From: Elysia chlorotica
Lineage: Eukaryota; Mollusca; Gastropoda; Plakobranchidae
Direction of reading: 5' to 3'
NCBI GenBank assembly: GCA_003991915.1
Contig: RQTK01000015.1
Coordinates: 1,111,304-1,175,303 of the forward strand
DNA: 64,000 nucleotides
Each line of letters begins with the position of its first letter. The stretch's first letter is position 1. Positions 1 through 11,530 of the stretch are shown piece after piece. The translations under genes and the position numbers were made by a program. Under the pieces are notes generated by a model, which ran no database searches, was not told the DNA's origin, and was given only the letters and a program-made list of their open reading frames with translations.

Positions 1-33
<33 letters not shown>

Positions 34-117
34 TCTCTCTTTTTTTCTCTCTATCTCTCTCTCTCTTTCTCTCTCTCTATCTCTCTCTCTTTCCCTCTCT
101 CTCTCTCTATCTCTATC
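1..117 (+). repeat. (CT)n microsatellite at the window edge
   Basis: CT dinucleotides broken by occasional CTAT, a T run and TTTCC. It continues off the left edge. Positions 118-500 after it are unique sequence with no open frame or repeat that I recognise. Confidence 0.9.
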
Positions 118-503
118 TCCTCCCAACCTTTACCGCAGACAGGGTTAAATCGATCCACACGCTACTGGGACACACGAACATCGTCATTACAACGATGCAA
201 CACTCAGAAGAAACGCTGGAGCCAATAACACAATAACAGCGTGATTAGCTTCCTCAATATTTGTTCCCATCCTGTTCAAGTATTGTTACTTCAAAAGAAA
301 TCGTTAGTTTTACGTTCCAAAGATTTCCCACAGAAACGTATTGGACGGAAAGGGAGGCATTAGTTTAAGAATTGCTATCTGTCTACGATAAATCAACTGA
401 GAGGAAATTACTGAAGTTAGGCGGAGAGTAATGGCAGCATTCAGTGTAAACATCTGCCTCCATTAAGCACTATGCTTTCTTTTGTATCTTCAAGAATTGT
501 AAT

Positions 504-820
<317 letters not shown>

Positions 821-1013
821 ATGGTCATCGATTGAGCTGTGGTGGGTCAGTTTACAAGTTGTTGGATCGATAAACAAGAGTCTTCTAATTCAGACTCTAG
901 CAGCTGTATCTTAAGCCCATGTATGCAAGCCTATCCCATCCCCCCCTGCCCCCCCTCCTCACTTCTTTTGGAGCTCCTCTGTCTCTCTCTCTCTCTTTCT
1001 CTCCTTCTTGGAG

Positions 1014-1072
1014 GGTGCGGTAAAACATAGGCTTCCGACGCAGGGCGTCAGTGGTTCGCCCCCTACTGTATC
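1014..1072 (+). mobile_element. SINE head fragment next to a CT tract
   Basis: gggtgcggtaaaacataggc, then ttccgacgcagggcgtcagt, then ggttcgccccctactg matches the tRNA-like head of the SINE family near 5,205 (aggggtagaatatcggcttccgacgc, ccctactgg). The head is degenerate and no body follows. A CT tract (978-1,004) lies just upstream. Confidence 0.5.
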
Positions 1073-1144
1073 AAAGACATAACAAGCAGGAAGTGCGTTG
1101 ATCTAAGCACTGGTTGGACCCCCGAACACGCTAATCACCCCAAC

Positions 1145-1420
1145 ACAGAGAGAGAGATAGAGAGAGAGAGAAAGAAGGAGAGAGAGAGAGAGAGAAAGAG
1201 AGACAGACAGACAGACAGACTGACAGACAGACAGCCATTCAGCCAGCCAGACGGACAGACAGACAGACAGACAGGCGGGTAGAAAGAGGAAGAGAAAAAA
1301 AGAAAAAGAAATACAGGGGAGAGTGGAAAGGAGACATAATTATCGAGAAAAAAGTTAATAGATAGAGTGAAAGAGAGAGAGTGTGAGAGAAAGAAAGAGA
1401 GAGAAAGACGAGACATCTAT
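1145..1420. repeat. (AG)n and (ACAG)n microsatellites
   Basis: AG runs at 1,145-1,200 and 1,370-1,410 flank an ACAG-type tract at about 1,200-1,275. The minus-strand open frame here, rich in Leu/Ser/Val/Cys, is a microsatellite translation and not a gene. Confidence 0.85.
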
Positions 1421-1604
1421 CTATCTATCGCTGTGCCGTCCCGTTTCCGAGGTGGGCTGTCATTCGGCGCTATCTTTCACGGTCCAAGGCTGCTTCACAG
1501 GCTACACTCAGTCGTAACTGGGATGTCTCCTGTATGTTGGCAAGCCAAGAGAGATAGAGAAAGATAGAGAGAGAGTGTGTGGTGAGACAGATAGCTTTGG
1601 AACG

Positions 1605-1991
1605 GAGGGAGAGAGAGAAGGGGTATGCCTAAAATTAATAGGTTTGGTTGTTTGTATAGAATTTTAATGACACTATTTCTGGTGTTCTAATGTTATTTAT
1701 AGGCGATTTTGTTTGTGGATTCTGTCACAACTTGTTTTCCCATTATGTATGCATTGACTGAATAGAGGTTTGATTCAATTCAGTTCAAAAGTGTGCCAGT
1801 AGGCAATCTCTTGTTAATATGGGTCTAGTCAGACTCCGTGTACGTTAGAACAGATTTGAGGTTCACAATGTTACCTGTTGCCTGTCACCACTTATGACGG
1901 TAGCTGACATCTTTTATACTTTTTGATAAATTCACACCATCCTTCCATGTCGTTAAAAATTTGTAGAGGGATGCTTTTTTTTTTTTTTTGG

Positions 1992-2031
<40 letters not shown>

Positions 2032-2560
2032 CACATTAATTATTCGGGACTCATAGTGTGTAAGCTCTTTCTCGGGGAACGTATGTTAAACAGGGAGAAA
2101 ATTCATCGAGAGAGAGAGAGAGAGAGAGAGTTGTGCAGCGGAGGGAGGGAGAGAATGAGAGAAGGGGAACGCCTAAAAATAGGTTTTGTTGTTTGTATAC
2201 AATTTTAATGAGTTTTTTGCCGCGGCGGTCTACTGAGATTTATATGCGATTGTGTGTGTACATGGAGTCTATCCCAACTTTTTTTGGATAATGTATTGAC
2301 TGAATAAAAGTTCGATTCAATTCAATAGTAAATCAGTACTAGACAATCTCTCTTTGGTAAGGGTCCGATCAAACTCCATGTAAGCTTCGTGCATTGAAAA
2401 CAGATTTGTGGTTCATAATGCTGCCTGTTGCCTGTTGCCTGTTGTCTGTTGCCTGTATTTGTCCTCACTAATTACAATAGCTGACAACATTTATACCTGG
2501 ATTAATTCACGCCACCCTCCCATGTCTTCACAATATCTGGAGAGGGATGCTGTCCTCAAT
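1605..2560. repeat. Diverged tandem duplication, two units of about 400 bp
   Basis: Unit 1 (about 1,605-1,985) and unit 2 (about 2,140-2,553) share gagagaaggggt/aacgcct, ataggttt, attgactgaata, ggttcacaatg or ggttcataatg, the gttgcctg motif, and gagggatgct at the end. Divergence is high with several indels. A (CT)n tract (1,994-2,031) and an (AG)n tract (2,109-2,130) separate them. In unit 2 gttgcctgtt is locally amplified (2,424-2,457). There is no coding potential. Confidence 0.7.
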
Positions 2561-3463
2561 GCTGTTCTTTTTTGTCTATGTGATGTGGATACATTCTACC
2601 CTTTTTCCTTGAGCCCCTCCATTTTTCTTTGCAATACTGTTTTCATAAAGTAGTGTTCATGTAATCTTTTGAATTGTTTGACCTCGATACTTCATTTTCT
2701 TTTTGGTACATATTTAAAAGAGCTGCCTATTAGTTCAAAGTTCTTTTTGTATGCTTTTGCTGCTCATATTTTTTAGCTAACACTCAACAGTCCTCTATAG
2801 AACTACATTTCACAATGCAGAAAGAGGACTCTCAGAACAGTTCAATTCTTGTTTTATCTTGGGCTCGGGTCGCAATAAAAAAAATGTAAGTGAGTAGCTT
2901 CAGGTAGGAACGTTCTCTGACAAAAACGGACATAATATGTTATATGAACGACATTTCACCCCCGTCTCCGATTCATCATGCGAGAAGACATTGACGGCAT
3001 CGGACCTGGACACCGGCTCCTATGCCAGCATTACTGCATTACTGTCAGTCCACATCGCTCGCCCTTCAGTAAGCCCGATTCGCTGACGCTAAGAGGCTGG
3101 CATTAAGTAGCAGAGCTGTATTGGCTCTAACGATTTGCGCTATGAGTCTTTCAGCTGGTAAAGAGGCCATTGGGACAAGAGTGGCAGTTTTATACGAGTG
3201 TATGTTTACGAATATCGCTTATAGAAACCATAAACTATGTGATATTGGGAGAGAGGTAGTTTTTTCTTTGGTTTACAAAATCTAAATCCATGAAAATTAA
3301 ATTGGAAACCAATCCTCCTAGAGCACTTTCACTGATTTACACTGCTCAGTGGGCAGCCTGACAAATTTGTAAAAAGGGTCTTGGAAACTCTTAACGTAAA
3401 TGACCCAACTTACTGAACCTAGCCCAACTTTTATAAAATGGCGATAGTAGGTTACCTTCTCTC
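2560..3463. other. Unique sequence, nothing recognised
   Basis: No open frame of note, no SINE match and no tandem structure seen. It ends at a CT-rich tract. Confidence 0.5.
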
Positions 3464-3510
3464 CATCTCTCTCTCTCTCTTTCTACCAACTCAACTCATC
3501 TCTCTATCTC

Positions 3511-3554
<44 letters not shown>

Positions 3555-3660
3555 CCCGTTTCACATAGGTATTAAGTTATTTTCATAATTAGAAACATAC
3601 GCACGAAAAAAACATGTTTATAGGGGCTCTCTCTCCCTCTCTCTCTCTCCCTCCCTCCCT

Positions 3661-3692
<32 letters not shown>

Positions 3693-3862
3693 GGGTGATT
3701 AGCGTTTTGGGGAGAGAGAGAGAGAGCGTGGTGAGAGAGATAGCTTTGCAGCGGAGGGAGAGAGAGAGGGAGTCATGGTATCCCCGCCCTGTCTCGTGTC
3801 TGGCAGCACATAAATTGCCAATAATTAGAAACATACGCACGAAAAAAACATGTTTATAGGGG
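3464..3862. repeat. CT/AG tracts with a SINE fragment between 43-bp direct repeats
   Basis: CT tracts lie at 3,464-3,552 and 3,627-3,692, then AG tracts. A SINE body fragment at about 3,770-3,822 (tcatggtatccccgccctgt, tggcagcacataaa) is followed by a second copy of the 43-bp stretch aattagaaacatacgcacga through gtttatagggg (3,588-3,628 and 3,820-3,860). The opposed open frames here are simple-repeat translations. Confidence 0.7.
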
Positions 3863-4864
3863 ACACTCTTTGGATAAATATTATAATACGCCAGAAGACA
3901 TTTTATCAGAAAAAAAGAGCATTGTAGACACAAAGCAATATAAATGTACAGTTTTAAATAATCCCTCAGGTAAAACATTTATAGATCTATAAAATTATGT
4001 ATATAGGAAGATTCCTGACATCAAAATCTAAAAACCTTAGACATTAACGTTTTCATCGTTTCTTTTTTTTCCCTTTCGCCCCTCTTGATTGAAGAGTAAA
4101 GCAATAAAATACATAATGAGACAGCAGAAAGCTCTCTCGACAGAAGGTTGTGGCAGTCAATAAGAAGACACCGGGTCGATCTGGCTGTGGGCAGTGTTGA
4201 CTTACCTAGGTGTTGATAAGTGCTTATATTTATTTCTAACCCAAGAAACCTCTGAACGAAAAAAAACAAACAAACGAACGTCTCCCAAAGTTGAGAAACT
4301 TCTAGGTTCCCAGAGATTATTCCTCACGACCTCAAAATAAATCAAAGGAGCAGAAAACAATGTGGCCGAATCAAACCAGTGATTTGTGTTTACTGGCAAT
4401 TTATACCGATTGAGCTATCTCGCACTTTTTGGGTAATAATATTACAACGGAGATTAACTTAAAACCTGAACTAAAACTTGTCTCTGACTGTTAAAACTAC
4501 TTTAAGTCTGAGCTCAAGGTTTTTGTTTGTTATTATTGTTATTGTTTCTTCGCCATTTTGTATTTCTTTGATTTGGGTAAACAAAGCCTTGTTCTTTCAA
4601 GATTTTCGATAGGCCCAGCAGCCACAGAAGTTTAGCCTGGTTGAAAAACAATCCCCTTGAACTGGCCTCACGATCGTGACATTAACTTTAAAACATTTTG
4701 ACGGCAGTCACAAACAAGTTTCAAAGTGCATTCTAATTTATTTATACGATTCTGTGGAAAACTTAAAACTGTGATACTAAAATTTGTATGCTTATATTGT
4801 TTCCCTTTTCATCGATTTTTCTTTCTTCCAACCTTTTATTAGGGGTGGGGAGATGATGCTATAT
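3863..4864. other. Unique sequence, nothing recognised
   Basis: Short open frames only, with no similarity to a protein family that I can see. No repeats beyond short A or T runs. Confidence 0.5.
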
Positions 4865-5170
4865 CCGCCGTCTCTCCTTCCTTTTCTATCTCTCTATCTC
4901 TCCCTGTCTCTCTCTTTCTCTCTCCTTATCTCGCTCTGTCCCTCTCTTTCTCTCTCCTTCTCTCTTTCTCTCTCCCTCCCTGTCTCTCTATCCGTTCTAT
5001 CAATATCTATCTATCTGTATATTTATCTTACATATGTGATTAATTTGACATTTTGTTAACAGTGCCCTATCTATCGACCTACCAATTTATCTATGTATTG
5101 ATGTATTTGTGTATATCTTTCTATCTATACATCTATCTTTCTATGTACCTATTATTTATCTATATATATA
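4865..5170 (+). repeat. CT- and CTAT-rich low-complexity block
   Basis: Imperfect CT repeats (4,865-5,000) grade into CTAT repeats (5,000-5,170) ending in (TA)n. Leu/Ser/Tyr-rich open frames here are artefacts of the repeat. Confidence 0.85.
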
Positions 5171-5204
5171 TAAAATATATTTGTGATTCCTTTGCCTCCT
5201 TTCG

Positions 5205-5308
5205 AGGGGGGCGCGGTGGTCCAGGGCCTAGGGGTAGAATATCGGCTTCCGACGCAAAAGGTCCCGAGTTCGAATCCTGGCTGTTGCGTTCCCTACTGGT
5301 TGGTAAAA

Positions 5309-5374
<66 letters not shown>
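5205..5374 (+). mobile_element. SINE tRNA-like head running straight into (CT)n
   Basis: ggggggcgcggtggtccagg begins a tRNA-like head. The B-box-like gagttcgaatcctgg is at 5,266-5,280, then ccctactggttggtaaaa. Where other family members continue with the body (atcggtgtcag), this copy becomes a pure (CT)n tract at 5,312-5,374. Confidence 0.8.
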
Positions 5375-5379
<5 letters not shown>

Positions 5380-5761
5380 CCTTTCTATCTATCTTTATCT
5401 CTATCTCTATCTTCATATTTCCCTCTCTATTTATCCATCAAAAGTATCTTGCTCCCTCTCTATATATCTTTGCGAGTGCGACACCAGTAATAGCTTTCTG
5501 ACGCTCTATCTATCAATAAATAAACTATGAGCATCAGCCAATCTGTAGGAGTGTGTCGCAAGGGCAAGGGTAGAGCAAGAATGTACAGGTCCTTAATGTG
5601 TGAAAAAAGCCTTATACATCTTGGGATATTACACATTAAATGGGAATAGGCCTTCCTATGTTGTGAGTAACTGTCTGTTTTGATAAAGACCTTTGTGGTG
5701 AAATAACGGGAGTGCACCAAGATAGGTTATTTACAACTAAATATAAATTTCCCGATATTAT

Positions 5762-5985
5762 GAGTTTGGTTGGTTGTTTTGTTGATTGGTTGGTTGGTTT
5801 ATTAACATCTCAGCAACACCACGGACGTGACCTGAGAAAAACGCCTAGGATAGACAGAGAGGGGATACCAGGGCTTTTATCTTAGCCTGTCAGAGTATAA
5901 CGGATCCAATCAGTTGGAGATTAAAGGAGGGGCTTTCTCTTGACAGTCGTGCGCCTTATCATCAAGTCACTTCGCCCTCCCTTTC
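5762..5985 (-). mobile_element. SINE, degenerate, minus orientation
   Basis: The plus strand reads ggttggttggtttattaaca (reverse-complement tail), then gataccagggctttta, then gtgcgccttatcatcaagtcacttcgccc (reverse-complement tRNA-like head). Body identity is low, so it is an old copy. Confidence 0.65.
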
Positions 5986-6003
5986 ATTATTAGGGATAGA
6001 ATG

Positions 6004-6088
6004 CACAAACATGACGTAGCTTACGTCTCGTCGTTAACTTTTTTATTTTTATAGTGTTATGACGAGAACAAGCTACGTCTTGTTTGTG
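6004..6088. repeat. Short foldback element
   Basis: Left arm cacaaacatgacgtagctta (6,004 on, to about 6,038) pairs with the right arm ending aagctacgtcttgtttgtg (6,055-6,088). The arms are about 34 bp with few mismatches and a loop of about 16 bases. It looks like a tiny MITE or hairpin remnant. Confidence 0.65.
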
Positions 6089-6606
6089 AAATTTACCCTA
6101 GGTCTATTTATCTAGAAACTCTCTAATTCAACCACAGAAAATGATGGCCATGAATGTTCTACAAAGGCAGTTACAAAAAAAAACTATTACCTTTTGGAAA
6201 AGATTATATGCCAGGATTTTTTTTTTTATTAATTCCGTAGGTAAAATAGTCATTATGTAATGTGGCATTCCCAATAAAGAAGTCTTAAACAAAATTCTGT
6301 TGTTTTTTTTTAATCTAAAACAAAATTGTAATAGTAAAAAAGCACTAATGACCTTGATAGGTTTTACTTCTAGTCGATCCTCTGCGTTCTCACTAAAGTA
6401 GGCTATGGTAATCGAATTGAAATAAAGTAAAAATGTTTGGAGGTTTCTTAAATTGGTGTCAAGCAAAAAATTATCATATTTTGTAAAACAGGTAAAGGGC
6501 AATAGTTTAACACAGCTGAAGGCTTCATCACACGAGTATGATATAATTTGAAAAAAGAGAAGGCAGTCTGATATCTAAATTAGGGCTGGAAGTACAACGT
6601 CCAGGT

Positions 6607-6710
6607 TGGCAGCACATAAAATTGTCAGACGCCAGTCTTGGGGTACGTCTACAATATAGCCTATATAGTGCTGATGTTGAACGTTAAAGCATCTCAACTC
6701 AACTCAACTC
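6607..6710 (+). mobile_element. 5'-truncated SINE with a perfect 13-bp target-site duplication
   Basis: The element holds only the 3' half of the family: tggcagcacataaaattgtc, agacgccagtcttgggg, ctatatagtgctgatgttga, then an (aactc)n tail. acaacgtccaggt is present at both ends (6,594-6,606 and 6,711-6,723). 5' truncation, a tail repeat and a 13-bp duplication are the signature of target-primed reverse transcription. Confidence 0.9.
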
Positions 6711-6723
6711 ACAACGTCCAGGT

Positions 6724-6850
6724 AGCTAGTCGTAACAATAGAAGAATAAGAAGGCTTACGACGAGTCGTAAACTATCATGACGTTGTTCTTACGGCCCTA
6801 TGGGTTCTAAGTAAACCCATCTTTAGCCTTCTTATTCGTATCTTAAGCTG
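6724..6850. repeat. Inverted-repeat element (MITE-like)
   Basis: gaataagaaggct near 6,744 is mirrored by agccttcttattcg near 6,826, with cgtaa/cttacg motifs inside (cttacgacgagtcgtaa). Similar motifs occur at 36,808-36,900. Borders are not exact. Confidence 0.45.
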
Positions 6851-7087
6851 AGATTCGCTCCGGGAAGGGAAAAGAGTGAAAAATAATTCCTCATTACAAT
6901 CATGTCTTTTTGAGATCTTACCTTGTCCCAATCATAATAACATAACGCACATTGGCATTGTTAAATCTAAACACGCATTAAAAGCGAACCAATAGATCTA
7001 ATAACATGTAAGTAATAGAGTAAAACAAACAAATCTAAACATAAGCTTACTTAATTTCTATAATCTTGGCTAGGCTAAGTGAATTTT

Positions 7088-7290
7088 CTAACAAACCCTT
7101 ATTTGAAAAAAAAATGTCCTAAACCTATTGACAACGCCCCCTATGTTGTTACGCGGACACCAGCTCGGGCAACGCCCACTTTTCTCAGTACACTTTGTTC
7201 AAACGCAACGAGTCAAACACATTTTAAAGGTAAAACTGCCTATAAAACTTTTTTTTTTCTAGAGTTAAAAATTTCAAGCTAGTAGGACAA
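7088..7290 (+). repeat. Dispersed repeat, copy 1 (second at 36,490)
   Basis: Shared with 36,490-36,670: acccttatt, aaaaaaatgtcct, acctatt, cgccccctatgtt, cggacacca, cttttctca and aacacattttta. The family is not identified. Both copies sit near inverted-repeat fragments carrying cttcttattc. Confidence 0.6.
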
Positions 7291-8136
7291 GGAAAATTGC
7301 ATCTTTTTATGATATTGATTCTATTGCTTAAAATCCTTTTTTATTTGTCTAGACATTAGATTCTAGATCTAATCAAATCATGAATTGTAATCATCATTCT
7401 CCGTCACTACAATGCCACATCTTGTGTTGCCTATCATAACTTGAATTTACATGTTTGTGAATCTACGAGTTAGGTTTTGAGCAGCTAGTGAGGGTAATAT
7501 CATTTTTAGTTTTTCGTCCATTCTATTGTTCCCAGAGAACCCTTTACAAACGCGTGGACTACAAAATGTTGAGATTCGACCCACATTTCTATTGTTCGTC
7601 AGTCCACGACTCTTCTGACTGAGCTATCTGATTCACCATAGAATGATTTTAATTTGTCAGTAAAATTATTTCACTAAGTGTACAGCACAAACTAAACGTG
7701 GCTTCATGCGAAGTTCTAGTGTTAATTTGTTTCAAAGTAAACATATAGAACCACTGTTGTATTGTGATAACTCACATTGCGATTCTATTGATTAAATTCT
7801 CCATTTGAAAACGCAAGCGAATAAATAACATGTACTGTAAAAGCAGTATAACCTTTTCTTTTTCTGCATAAACCTTAGCTAAAAAAAATTTGAAATTTTT
7901 GAAAACTAAGGAGTTTTGAATGAATTTGCCAAAAAATTTGACAGCTGCATTTTTTATACAGATAGAAGTATACCTTTGCAAAGGTGACACTTCACAAAAC
8001 ATAATTTATTTACATATTTTTGCAAATGCCATCACTGTTACATAAACCTTGAAAGAGATTTGTTGATTTTTACAGGAACGACAGGATTTGAAATAAGAAC
8101 AATCCTTTGATTTATATTATTATAATTTTTTTTGTA

Positions 8137-8140
<4 letters not shown>
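7291..8140. other. AT-rich unique sequence, nothing recognised
   Basis: No supportable exon, SINE or tandem repeat. A 76-codon minus-strand frame (7,772-8,002) shows no recognisable features. Confidence 0.45.

Positions 8141-8189
<49 letters not shown>
8141..8189 (+). repeat. (CT)n microsatellite
   Basis: About 24 uninterrupted TC units, followed by a (TAA)n/(TAG)n stretch to about 8,240. Confidence 0.9.
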
Positions 8190-8190
<1 letters not shown>

Positions 8191-8571
8191 GTAGTAATAG
8201 TAATAATAATAATAATCATTATTATAACGATAATATTAATAACAGGTATATTGTAGAAATAACTGAAACTTAAATGTTATTATCCTTTTAATTTGAAGTT
8301 TAACATGACATGAGACATACATTGTGCGTTTTAAAAAATCCAGCACTGGAACCAACACATGCAATTAAGTAAAACGATTTCACTGCAAATCATTTTGAAA
8401 AACCTAGTCTAAAATTTGGAGTGTGTATGCTCTTTCTCTTCCTAAAAGCAAATGAGAAATATCGATCACTATTGATTTCACTATATTTTTTTAACTCATA
8501 TGTCCTTGTTACTGGTACATGTACCGTATATCTAATAAGCCACTGAATGAGTGAGTTGTTTTCTTAGCATC

Positions 8572-9060
8572 CAACATCAGAAGCAAGTCTATATTATGGA
8601 CGGGTCTCAACACTAACGTCTGACAGTTTTACGTGCTGTCACACAGACAGTGCTCAGATACCTGGACTCAAGTCTGAGCCTGTCACATAATAACGACACT
8701 CATCCCACCAGTAGGGGACGCAATCAGACTTTTGATTGAGTTGGTTCAACGTCCGACCTCAGCACTAGATAGTCTATATTGTAGACGGGCCCCAAGACTG
8801 ACGTCTGACAATTGCATGTGCTGCCACACACAAGACAGGAAGGGGATAACATGACTGCTGTCGCAGCTGATCACATTATACTGACACCGACCCAACCAGT
8901 TACAGGGGATGAAATTGGACAAATGAATATGACGAACGTGGGATTCGAACCGCAGGCCACCCCCAAAAAGAAGGCCTGATCGTGGGTTTCAAACTGCCAT
9001 ATCTCGAATAGGGAACCAACGCTGTACTACTCGCCAGTCCACCCCCTCTCCCCGAACACG
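8572..9060 (-). mobile_element. Two SINE copies, head to tail, minus orientation
   Basis: Copy 1 (about 8,572-8,735) reads cggacgggtctcaacactaacgtctgac or its variant and gtgctgtcacacagacagtg. It lacks a clear head. Copy 2 (about 8,745-9,050) begins gttggttcaacgtccgacct and has the full reverse-complement body, then cgtgggattcgaaccgcagg (reverse-complement B box). It ends with an extra head-like stretch, so it may be a composite. Confidence 0.75.
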
Positions 9061-9102
9061 CTCCCAGCTAGTGATCCATAACAGAGAACGAATTTCAGCT
9101 AG

Positions 9103-10065
9103 AGGTACCATTTAAGATCAAAATAAAAAGTCACACAAGAATATTTTAATTAGCGCTTTGGCGTTCGACCGATATTTGTTCAATCATACTTGTTCACCAA
9201 AAATAATAATTTAGCTTTAGTGAATGTACAATGTTATTATTATTATTATTATTATTATTGTTGTTGTTGTTGTTGTTGCTGTTTTTGTTGTTGTTGTTGT
9301 TATTGTTGATTTTTTTTAAAAAGGGTTTCATCGCAATAATTTCTGTTTATTACATTTTAGGGCGAATTTGTTATTTCTCAAGTTTGTCGACGATCAGAAA
9401 ATTTGCCATTTAAGTATTAAACCGCCATCAACAGTGAATCATTCTAAATTTTGTCTTGACTACAAAGATCGCAAAAAGACACATTATAAATTATAAAAGG
9501 TAAATATCCCAACATTAAAACCGACAGAACAGCAGGTGCCACAGATATTACAACAAACATATTCTCTCTAGTTAAACAAAAAAAATTACCTTGAGGCAGA
9601 TGAGACGATATTTCTTAGTGTTGGTAGGCTTGTAAAAGAATAATCGCAATACCATTTGCAAATTTTATACTAAGTTGGAAGTTAGTGATTTAAATTAATG
9701 GTATGTTAAGTTATGAAATTATAGTAAAAACATTCTTAAAACAACTATATACAATGGACAAACTACGTTATTTTAAGAATATTTTTACCATTAATTTAAA
9801 TCAATAACGTATATATATATATATATATAAGTTAGTGATGTAAATTAATGGTATGTTAAGTTAAGTATGTGTCCGATCTGTGTAATTATAATCTGTTGGT
9901 TTTTACAACTTTACTGCGAAAAGCGCATTTTTGAACATTTCTGTACATTCGCTAAAGCTAAATTATTCTTTTTGGTGAGCAAGTATTTACATATATCGGT
10001 CGAACGCCAAAGCGCTAATTAAAATATTGTTGTGTGACTTTTTATTTTGACCTTAAATGGTATCT
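9103..10065. mobile_element. Foldback/MITE-like element with about 125-bp inverted termini
   Basis: Left arm 9,103-9,230 and right arm 9,942-10,065 are reverse complements. Shared segments include taccatttaag, aaaataaaaagtcacacaa, aatattttaattagcgcttt, ggcgttcgaccgatat and aataatttagcttta. The centre holds (TTA)n(TTG)n at 9,234-9,305, a second nested inverted repeat (about 9,686-9,815, atttaaattaatggt) and a (TA)n run near 9,812. No transposase frame is present, so it would be non-autonomous. I could not define a target-site duplication. Confidence 0.75.
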
Positions 10066-10980
10066 GGTGTTGATGGTCAGTATACGCGGTATTCATTGAG
10101 AGGTAACGATCCTTCTTATTTTCCCCAAGTCCATCCAGTTTTTCAACTCGGATAAGCAGGTCCAGACTTCAAAATATACAATATAAATTGAAGAAAAAAC
10201 AGTTTGTTTCCAAGAGTAATAAAAAAATGGAGTCAGTTGTTCAGATTTTAGTTTTGCAACTCAGCCCGCTAAAATAATGTTATCACTTAGGTGGTATAGC
10301 ATCATGAAAATAAATAGTTAAAACTAGATTGTTTCAAAATTTCTTCACATTTTTTAAAACAAAAAAATAGAATATCTTTGTGACTCGAATCAACAATGTG
10401 AGACATAAATTGTAATCGTCATGCATCCGTGTCAACCACGTGACTCTTCAAACAATTCATTTATTGGCTCGTCCTACTGCATTAAAACAACTTAGTTTCA
10501 AGTACAGATAAGGCATAAAAGATTAAAGCTATTTTTCTGCAACACGACAAGAGCTGTTAGGTCCTCTAGATCCATGATGTGTGACTATGGTGTAACGGTT
10601 TGGAAATCCAGACCTTAGTATAGGATAGGATGGTTAAACAGAAAACCTGAAAGGTCATATTATGTACTTTAAGCAGAAAACCCACCAGACCGCCGTCACT
10701 TCTACACCCCTCGGTGTAAGAGAGATGTTTAAGTAATGTTAATCTTTGGACTGGTCATGATTTCCTGACATGGTGAGATTGTGCAAAGCTTGATAGCACC
10801 ATCGTCGTGTGTTATCTTAATTCTTTTTTAAACGCTTGATAAGGGACCGATTCTCTCCTGAGATGTGTGCTAATTCATTGATATACATTTGTTGCGTTTA
10901 GTGTGTTGTTTTTTGCTTGTTTGATTGTTTTTGTTTGTTGTTGTTTCTAAAAACTTGCTATCTGGATAATCAGAAAACAA
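10066..10980. other. Unique sequence, nothing recognised
   Basis: No exon-like frame, SINE or tandem repeat identified. Confidence 0.45.
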
Positions 10981-11082
10981 AGTTGTAGAAAGGGACAGAA
11001 AGAGAGACAAGGAGAGATACAGAGACAGAGAGAGAGGGAAAGAAACGGAGACAGAGACAGAGATAGAGAGAGAGAACGACAA

Positions 11083-11115
<33 letters not shown>

Positions 11116-11134
11116 GAGAGAGACAAAGACAGAC

Positions 11135-11203
<69 letters not shown>

Positions 11204-11205
11204 AA

Positions 11206-11244
<39 letters not shown>

Positions 11245-11463
11245 AAAAGAGAGAAAGACAGAGAAAGAGACAGAGACAGAGACAGAGACAGGGAGAGGGG
11301 GAAGGGGACGTCAGATAGACATATTAAACAATACAAAGAAGAGAGGCAAACAAACAGACAGTCAAGGAGAAACATAGAGAAAACATGAGACTGAAAGAGA
11401 CAAAAAGTCACAGACAGGAATTTATAAATCAAACAGATAGATAGGCAAACAAACAGACGGGGG

Positions 11464-11522
<59 letters not shown>

Positions 11523-11530
11523 AGAGGGAG
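10981..11530. repeat. Large purine-rich (AG)n / (ACAG)n satellite block
   Basis: AG-rich sequence (10,992-11,125), nearly pure ACAG (11,125-11,242), mixed (to 11,300) and a further pure (AG)n at about 11,467-11,520. The minus-strand frames of 110 and 161 codons (Cys-Leu-Ser-Val repeats) are its translation. Confidence 0.9.

Noticed and set aside
5205..5290. Possible functional tRNA gene
   Set aside because: The same head occurs many times in the window joined to a SINE body. Acceptor-stem pairing is poor.
10870..11432. Minus-strand frames of 110 and 161 codons rich in Cys-Leu-Ser-Val
   Set aside because: They translate (ACAG)n and (AG)n repeats. The periodicity is that of the DNA, with no protein-like composition outside it.
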